This document shows, in pieces, positions 36,455 to 50,795 of a DNA stretch of 64,000 bases. Below the pieces are notes generated by a model. It was not told where the DNA came from. It saw only the letters and a list, made by a program, of their open reading frames with translations, and searched no databases. The DNA lies in assembly GCF_000821185.2 (NCBI RefSeq), contig NZ_CP050855.1:1674001-1738000 (forward strand), read 5' to 3'. This DNA comes from Serratia symbiotica (GTDB lineage: Bacteria > Pseudomonadota > Gammaproteobacteria > Enterobacterales > Enterobacteriaceae). Each line of letters begins with the position of its first letter. Position 1 is the stretch's first letter. Made by a program: the position numbers and the translations under genes.

Positions 36455-37279
36455 TTAACTGACCGGCATACGCGCGGGATCGGGGTGCTGGTACTCAAAC
36501 CCCAGTTCGTCGCAAATACGGCTGCCATCCACTAGCCGTGCGCCCTGCTCCGCTTCGTCGGCAAACTGCGGCGGTTCCAGATGTAGCTGTTGCGCCATCA
36601 CCGGGTAGAAATCCTGCCTGGCGGGGTGGTTCGGCGCGCACAGATTATACACATGCCCCCCCTTCGGTAGTTTCAGCAGCCGTTGAATTGCTGCCATCAC
36701 ATCATCTTGATGCACCAAGTTGACCCCCTGCGATCCCCCCTTGACATCAATTTTGCCCGCCAGGAAACGGCCAGGATGACGATCAGCTCCCACCAATCCC
36801 GCTAACCGCAGAATGTCTACCGAGGTGTGAGGCAGTTCATGCAGCCAGCGTTCCAGTTCGGCCAATACTCGCCCCGATGGCATGTTCGGTCGTAGCGGCG
36901 AATCCTCGCGTAGTATGCCGACGGTTTCGCCATATACCGAGGTAGAACTAATGAAAATCACTCGCGGCACACCGCTGGCCATCGCGCTGTCCACCAGTAT
37001 ACGCACCGCGTTGCAGTAGTTCTCGCTGCCTGCAATGCTGCGCCGGGCGGGCAACGTCACCACCAGGGCATCAACGCGCAGCAGCGAGTCCAAATCGCCC
37101 GGCTCGCAGAGCAGTTCCGGTGTCAGCACCAACTGATAACATTCAATGCCACTCATGCGCGCGGCCCCGACGCCGTCCGGCGTGGTTTTGCTGCCTACCA
37201 CCTCATACCCACAGCTCATCAGCGACAAGGCCAGCGGCATGCCTAACCAACCCAAACCTATAATGGCTACCTTTTTCAT
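36455..37279 (-). CDS. yeeZ: SDR-family NAD(P)-binding protein YeeZ
   Basis: A 274-residue cytoplasmic protein from ATG 37279 (AAAGGAAG upstream). An N-terminal Rossmann fold with the GLGWLG nucleotide motif (8-13) is followed by an epimerase-like part with SSTSVYG and the RLAGLVG segment. It is the conserved neighbour of the his operon in enterobacteria, divergent from hisL. Annotated as an SDR oxidoreductase or sugar epimerase-like protein; the substrate is unknown. Confidence 0.9.
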   Translation of the reverse strand: MKKVAIIGLGWLGMPLALSLMSCGYEVVGSKTTPDGVGAARMSGIECYQLVLTPELLCEPGDLDSLLRVDALVVTLPARRSIAGSENYCNAVRILVDSAMASGVPRVIFISSTSVYGETVGILREDSPLRPNMPSGRVLAELERWLHELPHTSVDILRLAGLVGADRHPGRFLAGKIDVKGGSQGVNLVHQDDVMAAIQRLLKLPKGGHVYNLCAPNHPARQDFYPVMAQQLHLEPPQFADEAEQGARLVDGSRICDELGFEYQHPDPARMPVS

Positions 37280-37352
37280 CGTCTTCCTTTCTTGTGATCG
37301 CCGCATGTTAAGGCTATGCCACGCGGTATGGCGACACAATTCGCGCTCTCCC

Positions 37353-37500
37353 TTAGAACCTATCCCATTAGGCTATTTATTTGCCATTTTTGACCTGGGC
37401 AATGCTCACTATCTTCTCATACTCCCTGTACGCGCGGGTTGTTGCGCGCTGTCCTGGTTCAAATTGGCTGCAACAATGTGCACCTACTGGGATAGGCTTT
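37353..37500 (-). repeat. ~150-bp MITE-like dispersed repeat, copy E
   Basis: Inverted orientation, from ttagaacctatcccattagg to cacctactgggataggcttt. It shares ttatttgccattttt, tgctcact, gttgttgcgcgctgtcct and ggctgcaacaatgt with copy D. It lies between yeeZ and hisL. Confidence 0.9.
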
Positions 37501-37643
37501 TCGGCTAAATTATGTTTAGCTAATAATCCAACCGGTTTCAATAAATTAAATTTATGCCGGTAAAAAAGGGTTGCATGATAGCTGGCGAATAGTTTAGTTT
37601 GTTCAGCAATTCAGCTTATTGCGATCTATACAGAGAAAACATT

Positions 37644-37691
37644 ATGACACGCGTTCAGTTCAACCACCCTCATCACCATCACCCTGGCTAG
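37644..37691 (+). CDS. hisL: his operon leader peptide
   Basis: A 15-residue leader, MTRVQFNHPHHHHPG. Ribosome stalling at its His codons senses charged tRNA-His and sets the attenuator downstream. It starts like E. coli HisL (MTRVQFKHHHHHHHPD) but has only five His codons, interrupted by Pro after the first, where E. coli has seven in a row. It is too short for ordinary ORF calling; position, start and attenuator support it. Confidence 0.9.
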   Translation: MTRVQFNHPHHHHPG

Positions 37692-37709
37692 TCTTTCAGG
37701 CGATGTGTG

Positions 37710-37790
37710 CTGGAAGATAGTTTTTTAATCTTCCAGTGGCGCGCAGAACGCAAGAGAAGCCCCCGGAAGAAATCTTCCGGGGCTTTTTTT
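37710..37790 (+). promoter_or_regulatory. Histidine operon attenuator
   Basis: A pause-type hairpin ctggaagat…atcttccag (37710-37736) is followed by the terminator agcccccggaag-aaat-cttccggggct (37758-37784), with one bulged C and a run of eight T. The shared ggaag/cttcc blocks allow the alternative antiterminator pairing needed for attenuation. Confidence 0.9.
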
Positions 37791-37862
37791 TGGCTCAGGA
37801 TAGACAGAAAATAAAAATTTTTAGATAAATTTCATGAAATTACAACTTAGACAGAGGTTACC

Positions 37863-38762
37863 ATGCTGGACAAAACACGGTTACGCCTAGCCATGCAGAA
37901 ATCGGGCCGCCTGAGCGAAGGATCTCAAGAACTACTGGCGCGCTGCGGTATCAAAATCAATCTGCAACAGCAACGCCTGATCGCCTTCGCGGAAAATATG
38001 CCGATCGATATCCTGCGTGTACGCGATGACGATATCCCTGGCCTGGTGATGGACGGCGTGGTCGATCTGGGCATCATTGGTGAAAACGTGCTGGAAGAAG
38101 AGCTGCTCAATCGCCGCGCCCAGGGCGAAGATCCGCGCTATCTCACCTTGCGCCGCCTGGACTTCGGCGCTTGCCGTTTGTCGCTTGCTACCCCGCTCGA
38201 CAGTGAATATATCAACCCACAAAGCTTACAAGATGCCCGTATCGCCACCTCGTACCCTCACCTACTAAAGCAGTACCTCGACAAGCAAGGCGTGCGCTTC
38301 AAATCCTGCCTGCTAAACGGTTCAGTCGAGGTGGCCCCCCGCGCGGGCCTGGCCGACGCTATCTGTGATCTGGTCTCCACCGGTGCCACATTGGAAGCCA
38401 ATGGCCTGCGTGAAGTAGAAGTGATCTACCGCTCCCAAGCCTGCTTAATCCAACGTGATGGCGCAATGCCAGAAAACAAACAGCAACTTATCGACCGTCT
38501 GATGACGCGTATTCAAGGGGTGATCCAAGCACGTGGATCCAAGTACATCATGTTGCATGCGCCCAGTGAACACCTAGACGATATCGTCGCACTGCTGCCG
38601 GGTGCTGAACGCCCGACCGTTCTACCGTTGGCCGGCGCGCAGAACCACGTGGCGATGCACATGGTCAGCAGCGAAACCCTGTTCTGGGAAACCATGGAAA
38701 AACTGAAAGCGCTCGGTGCCAGCTCCATTCTGGTATTGCCCATTGAGATGATGATGGAATAA
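37863..38762 (+). CDS. hisG: ATP phosphoribosyltransferase
   Basis: The first enzyme of histidine synthesis, joining ATP and PRPP and subject to histidine feedback. It has 299 residues, the long form with a C-terminal ACT-like regulatory domain (~225-299, ending VLPIEMMME), so HisZ is not needed. The PRPP loop is [14 protein letters not shown]. It is the first structural gene after the attenuator. Confidence 0.97.
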   Translation: MLDKTRLRLAMQKSGRLSEGSQELLARCGIKINLQQQRLIAFAENMPIDILRVRDDDIPGLVMDGVVDLGIIGENVLEEELLNRRAQGEDPRYLTLRRLDFGACRLSLATPLDSEYINPQSLQDARIATSYPHLLKQYLDKQGVRFKSCLLNGSVEVAPRAGLADAICDLVSTGATLEANGLREVEVIYRSQACLIQRDGAMPENKQQLIDRLMTRIQGVIQARGSKYIMLHAPSEHLDDIVALLPGAERPTVLPLAGAQNHVAMHMVSSETLFWETMEKLKALGASSILVLPIEMMME

Positions 38763-38766
38763 AGCC

Positions 38767-44298
<5,532 letters not shown>

Positions 44299-44305
<7 letters not shown>

Positions 44306-44913
44306 CCGACCCACAGAACAACCCACTAGACTGGGAAAAGACCGCTGGCTTGATACCAGCTATCGTACAACATGCTGTCTCTGGCGAAGTGCTGATGCTG
44401 GGCTATATGAATCAGGCCGCGCTGGCGATAACCGAGCAGAGTGGTAAAGTCACCTTTTTTTCACGCACTAAACAGCGGCTGTGGACCAAAGGCGAAAGCT
44501 CTGGCCACTTTCTCAACGTCGTCAGCATCACCCCGGATTGTGACAAAGATACGCTGCTGATTTTGGTCAATCCCATTGGCGCAACCTGCCATCTGGGCAA
44601 CAGTAGTTGTTTCTACCCGGCCACCAGCGACTGGAGCTTTTTGTATCAGTTGGAACAACTGCTAGCGAAGCGCAAAACCGCCAGCCCAGGCAGCTCTTAC
44701 ACCGCTAGCCTGTACGCCAGCGGTACCAAGCGCATCGCACAAAAAGTCGGAGAGGAAGGTGTGGAAACCGCGCTGGCTGCCACGGTCAATGACCGTGAGG
44801 AGCTGACTAACGAAGCCTCGGATCTGATTTACCACTTAATGGTGTTGTTGCAAGACCAGGAACTGGACTTGAGCAAAGTGATTGGCCGGCTGCGTGAGCG
44901 GCATCAAAGATAG
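44299..44913 (+). CDS. hisI: Bifunctional phosphoribosyl-AMP cyclohydrolase / phosphoribosyl-ATP pyrophosphatase
   Basis: HisIE fusion, 204 residues (E. coli 203). The cyclohydrolase domain (~1-115) carries [25 protein letters not shown] and the zinc Cys/His set (DCDKD, TCHLG, SSCF). The pyrophosphohydrolase domain (~116-204) carries [21 protein letters not shown] and ETALAA. Start GTG 44299 overlaps the hisF stop. It is the last gene of the operon, with a terminator 28 bases later. Confidence 0.96.
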
Positions 44914-44941
44914 TTTGAAAGACATCGGTGATACAGGCAAT

Positions 44942-44979
44942 AAAAAAGCCGCCGGGTTTAACCTCGGCGGCTTTTTTAT
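44942..44979. terminator. Bidirectional terminator between his operon and gnd
   Basis: aaaaaagccgccg…cggcggctttttt: a stem of about 12 bp with A and T runs on both sides, between the convergent hisI and gnd stops, so it can end both transcripts. Confidence 0.9.
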
Positions 44980-44998
44980 TGTTCAACGGCAGGGATTA

Positions 44999-46402
44999 TT
45001 ACATCCATTCGGTATGGAACACACCTTCTTTATCGATGCGTTGGTAAGTATGAGCACCGAAGTAGTCACGCTGTGCCTGGATCAGGTTGGCAGGCAGCAC
45101 CGCTGAACGGTAGCTGTCGTAGTAAGCGATCGCCGCAGAGAAGGTGGGGGTAGGGATGCCATTTTGCACCGCATAAGATACCACGTCACGCAGTGACTGC
45201 TGGTATTCATCAGCGATCTGCTTGAAGTAAGGTGCCAGCAGCAGGTTGGCGATATCGGCATCAGCGGCGTAAGCATCGGTAATTTTTTGCAGGAACTGGG
45301 CGCGGATGATGCAACCCGCGCGGAAGATCTTGGCAATCTCACCGTAGTGCAGCTCCCAGTTGTTTTCCTTAGAGGCGGCTTTCAACTGAGAGAAGCCCTG
45401 CGCATAAGAAACGATTTTGCCCAAATACAGCGCACGACGCACTTTCTCGATAAATTCGGCTTTGTCACCGCTAAACGGCGTGACTTTAGGGCCGCTCAGC
45501 ACCTTAGCAGCCGCAACACGCTGGTCTTTCAGTGAGGACAGGTAACGTGCGAACACGGATTCGGTGATCAGTGACAAGGGTTCGCCCAGATCCAGAGCGC
45601 TCTGGCTGGTCCATTTGCCAGTACCTTTGTTGGCCGCTTCGTCCAGGATCACATCTATCAGGTAGTGACCCTCTGCGTCTTTCTTGGTGAAGATGTCTTT
45701 GGTGATATCGATCAGGTAACTGTTCAGTTCACCTTGGTTCCATTCGGCAAAAGTCTCTGCCAACTGTTCGTTGCTGAGGTTCAACGCCTGCTTCAACAGC
45801 GAGTAGGCTTCCGCGATCAGTTGCATGTCGCCATACTCGATGCCGTTATGCACCATCTTGACATAGTGGCCGGCACCGTCAGCGCCAATATAGGTCACAC
45901 AAGGCTCGCCTTCCGCTACTGCGGCGATTTTCTTCAGGATCGGTGCCACCAGTTCGTAGGCTTCTTTCTGGCCACCAGGCATAATGGAAGGCCCTTTCAG
46001 CGCGCCCTCTTCTCCCCCGGAAACGCCAGTGCCAATAAAGTTGAAGCCCTGATCAGACAGTTCTTGGTTACGGCGCAGGGTATCCTGGTAGTAGGTATTG
46101 CCACCATCGATCAAAATGTCGCCTTTATCCAGGTGCGGCGTTAAGGAAGCAATGGTGTTGTCCGTGGCTTCGCCCGCTTTAACCATCAGCAAAATACGGC
46201 GCGGTTTTTCCAGCGATTCGACAAACGCTTCGACGCTATAGTATGGAACCAGGTTCTTGCCTGGGTTCTCAGCGATAACTTCATCCGTCTTGTCGCCTGA
46301 ACGGTTAAAGATGGAAACGGTATAACCACGGCTTTCAATGTTCAGTGCCAAATTACGGCCCATCACCGCCATGCCGACAACACCGATTTGTTGTTTGGAC
46401 AT
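44999..46402 (-). CDS. gnd: 6-phosphogluconate dehydrogenase, decarboxylating
   Basis: The pentose-phosphate pathway enzyme that turns 6-phosphogluconate into ribulose 5-phosphate with NADP. It has 467 residues (E. coli 468). Rossmann motif [18 protein letters not shown] Arg in FNRSGDK, substrate motif [11 protein letters not shown], catalytic HNGIEYGD and the C-terminal tail ([15 protein letters not shown]) are present. It is the classic border gene of the O-antigen locus beside his. Confidence 0.97.
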   Translation of the reverse strand: MSKQQIGVVGMAVMGRNLALNIESRGYTVSIFNRSGDKTDEVIAENPGKNLVPYYSVEAFVESLEKPRRILLMVKAGEATDNTIASLTPHLDKGDILIDGGNTYYQDTLRRNQELSDQGFNFIGTGVSGGEEGALKGPSIMPGGQKEAYELVAPILKKIAAVAEGEPCVTYIGADGAGHYVKMVHNGIEYGDMQLIAEAYSLLKQALNLSNEQLAETFAEWNQGELNSYLIDITKDIFTKKDAEGHYLIDVILDEAANKGTGKWTSQSALDLGEPLSLITESVFARYLSSLKDQRVAAAKVLSGPKVTPFSGDKAEFIEKVRRALYLGKIVSYAQGFSQLKAASKENNWELHYGEIAKIFRAGCIIRAQFLQKITDAYAADADIANLLLAPYFKQIADEYQQSLRDVVSYAVQNGIPTPTFSAAIAYYDSYRSAVLPANLIQAQRDYFGAHTYQRIDKEGVFHTEWM

Positions 46403-46565
46403 TTAGGAACTCCTGTCTGAGGATGACACCTGTTAACGACCCACGGCCAACAGGTTTCGACGCGGCGAATATGTTAACTCAGGATGGCAGTGCGCGGGTA
46501 GTGATTGGTGCTATAGGTCACATTTTTGCGATGCATAAACCTTGAAAAAAAGCAGTTTGTTTATT

Positions 46566-47687
46566 TTATGAACAATTGCTGATCAGTTGATGGTACAACT
46601 CGATATAGCTTTCCGCCATACGCTCGGAGGTGAACAAAGTCTGAAAGCGTTTGGCGGCGTTTTCGCCATAGCGCTGTGCCTGCTCAGGATCTTGCCATAA
46701 TGTGTCCATCGCCGCGCGCAGTGCTTGCGGGTTGGACGGCGGCACAACAATGCCGGTTTCCTGATCGATATTGATATAAGTGGTTCCTGTACCAATCTCA
46801 CTTGAGATCAGCGGCTTACCATACATAGCCCCCTCAAGCAAGGTTATGCCAAAGGCTTCAGAGCGCAGATGGGACGGAAACACCACGCTATAGCATAATT
46901 GCAACAATGCAGCTTTATGTTCATCAGGCAGTGCTCCAAGGAAGTGAATGTTTTTCAATCCCAGATCCTGCGCCTGTTGCTTGAGTGCCGCTTCGATAGG
47001 GCCAGCACCGATAATGACCAATGGGAAGTCAGTGTGCTGAATGGCTTTCAGCAAAATATGCAGACCTTTGTAATAGCGGAATGCGCCAACAAACAAGAAA
47101 AAACGCTCGCCAACTTGCCGACGCCAATACGCCAGGTGAACCTCATCAGCAACAGGATAAGACTTTTTATCCAGGCCATAGGGAATGACTTTTACCTTGG
47201 ATAAATACTTTTGCAGTACCGGGCTGGTCTTAACATAGTTTGGAGAGGCGGCAACAATACAATCGACAGAGTTCAAAAATTTGTCCATCAATGGCGCGTA
47301 AATTTTCAATGCTATTTGTTGCTTAACAATATCCGAGTGATAGCTCACTATCGTTGGCTTTTTTATCCCGGTAATAAAGTGCAACAAATCCATGAATGGG
47401 TAAGGGAAATGGTAATGAATGATATCTGCCTTAGCCGCCAGCGCTTTAAATTTACTTATTGCGCTCATCGAAAAGGGGGTGGATGCCACTTCAAAATCGC
47501 AGGCGGCATAGTAAGCCACATGTTTTCCAACCCGTTCATTATCGATATCGCCACGCGTGCTGAGAGACAATATCGTCGATTCAATCTGGTGACGCACACC
47601 GGCTTCACTTAATTGAAAAATAACCTGCTCTATACCACCAAATGAATCTGGGTAATAAGTTTTATAAAAATGCAGAACTTGCAACAT
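46566..47687 (-). CDS. GT4-family glycosyltransferase (WbpZ/WbdB-like)
   Basis: A 373-residue GT-B glycosyltransferase from ATG 47687 (MLQVLHFYKTYYPDSFGGIEQVI). The N-terminal acceptor domain opens with the GGIE glycine loop. The C-terminal nucleotide-sugar domain has FVGAFRYYKGLHILLKAI and the EX7E-type segment SEAFGITLLEGAMYGKPLISSEIGTGT. It is probably a cytoplasmic D-rhamnosyl- or mannosyl-transferase of the O-antigen cluster, by homology style and context (gmd, rmd). It is the last gene of the cluster, 7 bases after its neighbour's stop. Confidence 0.85.
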   Translation of the reverse strand: MLQVLHFYKTYYPDSFGGIEQVIFQLSEAGVRHQIESTILSLSTRGDIDNERVGKHVAYYAACDFEVASTPFSMSAISKFKALAAKADIIHYHFPYPFMDLLHFITGIKKPTIVSYHSDIVKQQIALKIYAPLMDKFLNSVDCIVAASPNYVKTSPVLQKYLSKVKVIPYGLDKKSYPVADEVHLAYWRRQVGERFFLFVGAFRYYKGLHILLKAIQHTDFPLVIIGAGPIEAALKQQAQDLGLKNIHFLGALPDEHKAALLQLCYSVVFPSHLRSEAFGITLLEGAMYGKPLISSEIGTGTTYINIDQETGIVVPPSNPQALRAAMDTLWQDPEQAQRYGENAAKRFQTLFTSERMAESYIELYHQLISNCS

Positions 47688-47694
47688 GAAAATT

Positions 47695-48828
47695 TCAAAC
47701 CTGCTGGTAAGCGAAAAGAGTTTCTTGTGCACAGCGTTGCCAAGAAAATTGTTTTGCCTGATTTATCCCGTTGATCCTCGCCTGCTCACGCCAGGCGTCA
47801 TCTTCAATGCTTTTTTGGATAAGTTCAGTGAGTGTGTCAACATCCATTGCCGCACACATTAATGCGCAGTCGCCAGCCACTTCAGGTAATGATGCACTGT
47901 CAGAACAAACCACCGGTATGCCGGATGCCATTGCCTCCAGCACTGGTAATCCAAATCCTTCATACAGCGACGGAAATAGGAAACTGCGAGCGCCGGCAAA
48001 TAGGTACGGCAACACTGCGGACTTCGCGTAGCCCAGATAATGCAGCCAGCCAGCATTTTCAGCACGTTCGAAACGCTGGTGCAACCCTGCGCTGCTCCAC
48101 CCCTCGAATCCACTGATAACCAAAGGAATAGCCAGACGCAATGCCAACGGCAAACGCTCGTAAGCATCCAGCAGTGTTTCAATATTTTTTCGCGGCTCTA
48201 TAGAGCCGGTAAACAAACAGTAGTGATCAGCTTTTAAACCGAGCGGGGCTAAAAACGGCTTAAGCTCATCAGCTTCACGTGGATAAAAATCATCGCTACT
48301 GGCTAGCTTAGCGGCATACACTTGGCTCAAAGGCAGATTAAAATACTCAGCCAATTCAAGGCGCGTGAATTCGGAGTCCGTTATAAGAATATCGGCGCGC
48401 TTAATCGTCAGCAGCAGTTCTTTCTGCATAAAACGGACACGTTCCGCCGGATGACATTGTGGCCAAGTAAATACCGAGAGATCATGAAAAGTCGCTAGGC
48501 AGCGATCGACATTGGGCGGCAAATAAAAATTAGGACTGTGGTAGATCGCATCCGGGTATTTTCTGAGCGTATGCGTTTTTAACCAGGGGGCAGTCAAGCG
48601 ATATAATTCTGAAGCAAAATGGCTTTTTTGTAGCCGCCGACGCAGCCCCTGAACTGCGGAAGTCGTCTCCCTGGCAGTAGGGATCTGTCGGCTTAAATGA
48701 CGCCCCTGAAGAAATAAAAGCTCAGATATCTCTGAGCTTTCTTGCAGGCAGTTGGCTAATTCATAAGCATACCGGCCAATCCCGGTCAAAGGAAATTTAA
48801 TCGGGTCAGTACCAAATATAACTTTCAT
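47695..48828 (-). CDS. GT4-family glycosyltransferase (WbpY-like)
   Basis: A 377-residue GT-B enzyme from ATG 48828, overlapping the rmd stop by one base. The N-terminal loop is [11 protein letters not shown], the donor-binding region is [23 protein letters not shown], and the late segment is [36 protein letters not shown]. This pattern is typical of mannosyl/rhamnosyltransferases such as WbpY/WbdA. Substrate specificity is inferred only from the neighbouring GDP-D-rhamnose genes. A frame upstream to 48882 lies within rmd. Confidence 0.85.
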   Translation of the reverse strand: MKVIFGTDPIKFPLTGIGRYAYELANCLQESSEISELLFLQGRHLSRQIPTARETTSAVQGLRRRLQKSHFASELYRLTAPWLKTHTLRKYPDAIYHSPNFYLPPNVDRCLATFHDLSVFTWPQCHPAERVRFMQKELLLTIKRADILITDSEFTRLELAEYFNLPLSQVYAAKLASSDDFYPREADELKPFLAPLGLKADHYCLFTGSIEPRKNIETLLDAYERLPLALRLAIPLVISGFEGWSSAGLHQRFERAENAGWLHYLGYAKSAVLPYLFAGARSFLFPSLYEGFGLPVLEAMASGIPVVCSDSASLPEVAGDCALMCAAMDVDTLTELIQKSIEDDAWREQARINGINQAKQFSWQRCAQETLFAYQQV

Positions 48829-49724
48829 TATCCGTTTTCCAGCATCCAGCCTAATGTTTCTTCTAGAGGTGGTGTCTGCCATTCGCCGATGATGGCACGC
48901 AATTTAGTTGCATCCCCACACAGGCGTTTCACTTCGTTCGGGCGAACAAAAGCAGGGTTCACTCGGATCTCTAAGGAATGACCAGTGATCTTTTCACAGA
49001 ACCTGATCGCCTCACGCAGAGAATAGGTTTTACCCGAGCATACATTGATCGTTTCACCTAGCGGCCTCATTTGCAGCAGCGCTACGTAGGCTTTACTTAA
49101 AGCGCGCACATCGGTGAAATCACGCCAAACGTCGATATTCCCTAATTCAATCATTGCCGCATTCTCTTTATAGTGCTTGACAAGCTTCGGCAGCAGGAAA
49201 TTATCAGCCTGACCAACACCAGTGTAATTAAAGGGCCTGGTAATAAATATCGGCAATTTATCCGACCAAAGCTTAGCCATGTATTCCATCGCCAGCTTGC
49301 TGACCGCATAATCATTCAGCGGATCTGTGGGCGTGGTCTCTGCCAACCGCCCACCAATGCTATTACCGTATACATTAGCACTGCTAGCAATCAGTATCGC
49401 ATCCAGCGGATGGCCACTGCGGTACACTGCTTGCAGTAAGTTACGAGTGCCGATGACATTGACGTTATAGAATGCGTTTGCGTCACCATGACCGACAAAG
49501 GCAATGGCGGCCAGATGAACAATCACATCTGGCTTCACTTGTTCAATGGCATCGTTTAATGCATGCGCATCCAGCAGATTAACCTGTAAATAATCCGTTT
49601 GGCATGAAGGCAGCGATCCCAAACCAAAAACACGGTATCCGGCAGCGGATAATTCCGCTGCCACATAGTGGCCGGTAAAGCCATTAATGCCGGTAATCAG
49701 CGCGCGTTTGCCGCTGCCAAACAT
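48828..49724 (-). CDS. rmd: GDP-6-deoxy-D-lyxo-4-hexulose reductase (GDP-D-rhamnose synthase)
   Basis: An extended-SDR enzyme of 298 residues that reduces the 4-keto sugar made by Gmd to GDP-D-rhamnose. The NAD(P) motif is GINGFTGHY, the catalytic part SSANVYG, and the Tyr/Lys pair is in NDYAVSKLAME. NPAFVRPNEVKRLCGD near the end is typical of Rmd. Start ATG 49724 overlaps the gmd stop (ATGA). A 4-ketoreductase of different stereochemistry cannot be excluded without alignment, but the gmd-rmd pairing and the length (P. aeruginosa Rmd about 304) support this. Confidence 0.8.
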   Translation of the reverse strand: MFGSGKRALITGINGFTGHYVAAELSAAGYRVFGLGSLPSCQTDYLQVNLLDAHALNDAIEQVKPDVIVHLAAIAFVGHGDANAFYNVNVIGTRNLLQAVYRSGHPLDAILIASSANVYGNSIGGRLAETTPTDPLNDYAVSKLAMEYMAKLWSDKLPIFITRPFNYTGVGQADNFLLPKLVKHYKENAAMIELGNIDVWRDFTDVRALSKAYVALLQMRPLGETINVCSGKTYSLREAIRFCEKITGHSLEIRVNPAFVRPNEVKRLCGDATKLRAIIGEWQTPPLEETLGWMLENG

Positions 49725-50761
49725 CAAAATGAGAACCCATTCTGATTACGGCGAATATCTTGCTCAACCATCATCTGGCATAACTGCTCCAGATTGGTTT
49801 TTGGCTGCCACCCCAAAATTTCTTTGGCGCGTTCAGGATTGCCGATCAACAGTTCAACCTCGGCTGGGCGGTAGAATTTGGCATTGACGCGAACCCGCGT
49901 TTTGCCCGTCGCCACATCGATACCCACTTCTTGCTCTTCTTTACCCTCAAAACGCAAGGTCATGCCCGCAGCTTTAAAAGCCATAGACACGAAATCACGC
50001 ACGGTTTCGGAACGGTTGGTCGCCAGCACGAAGGTATCCGGCTGTTCGGCCTGCAACATACGCCACATACCTTCTACATATTCCTTGGCAAAGCCCCAAT
50101 CCCGCTTCGCGTCCATATTGCCCAGCTCTAGCACCGCCAGTTGACCTAATTTAATCTTGGCGACGGAATCAGTAATCTTGCGGGTAACAAATTCCCGGCC
50201 ACGCAAAGGGGATTCATGATTGAACAAAATACCGCTGGAGGCGAAAATGCCGTAGCTTTCACGGTAATTGATGGTCATCCAGTGTGCGTATAGCTTCGCC
50301 ACGCCATATGGGCTGCGCGGATAGAATGGCGTATCTTCTTTTTGCGGTACCGCTTGCACCAAACCAAACATTTCAGAGGTTGATGCCTGGTAAAAGCGAA
50401 TTTTGGGATTAACGATACGGATTGCTTCCAACAAATTTACTGGGCCAATACCTGTAATTTCAGCTGTGGTGATTGGCTGTTCGAATGAAACGCCAACAAA
50501 GCTCTGCGCCGCCAGGTTATACACTTCGGTGGCCCCTGTTTGCTGCAACAGACGAATGCTGGTGGAAAGATCGGTCAAATCGTACTCAACCAAGTTCAAA
50601 TTTGGGTGCTTAGCAATACCCAATTCTTCAATACGCCAGAAATTGACAGAACTGGTACGGCGATAGGTTCCATAAACCACGTAGCCTTTTTCCAACAGCA
50701 GTTCAGCAAGATAAGCGCCGTCTTGGCCGGTGATACCAGTAATTACTGCAATCTTTTGCAC
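49724..50761 (-). CDS. gmd: GDP-mannose 4,6-dehydratase
   Basis: A 345-residue SDR enzyme that converts GDP-D-mannose to GDP-4-dehydro-6-deoxy-D-mannose. The N-terminal NADP motif is [12 protein letters not shown], then YGTYRRTSS. The catalytic Thr/Glu lie in STSEMFG, and Tyr/Lys in [16 protein letters not shown] and [12 protein letters not shown] bind substrate. It is followed with overlap by rmd; the tri-domain glycosyltransferase gene ends upstream of it at 50796, leaving a 34-base gap. Confidence 0.95.
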   Translation of the reverse strand: MQKIAVITGITGQDGAYLAELLLEKGYVVYGTYRRTSSVNFWRIEELGIAKHPNLNLVEYDLTDLSTSIRLLQQTGATEVYNLAAQSFVGVSFEQPITTAEITGIGPVNLLEAIRIVNPKIRFYQASTSEMFGLVQAVPQKEDTPFYPRSPYGVAKLYAHWMTINYRESYGIFASSGILFNHESPLRGREFVTRKITDSVAKIKLGQLAVLELGNMDAKRDWGFAKEYVEGMWRMLQAEQPDTFVLATNRSETVRDFVSMAFKAAGMTLRFEGKEEQEVGIDVATGKTRVRVNAKFYRPAEVELLIGNPERAKEILGWQPKTNLEQLCQMMVEQDIRRNQNGFSF

Positions 50762-50795
50762 TGAAATATTCCTATTTTAGATCAAAAAAACATGA

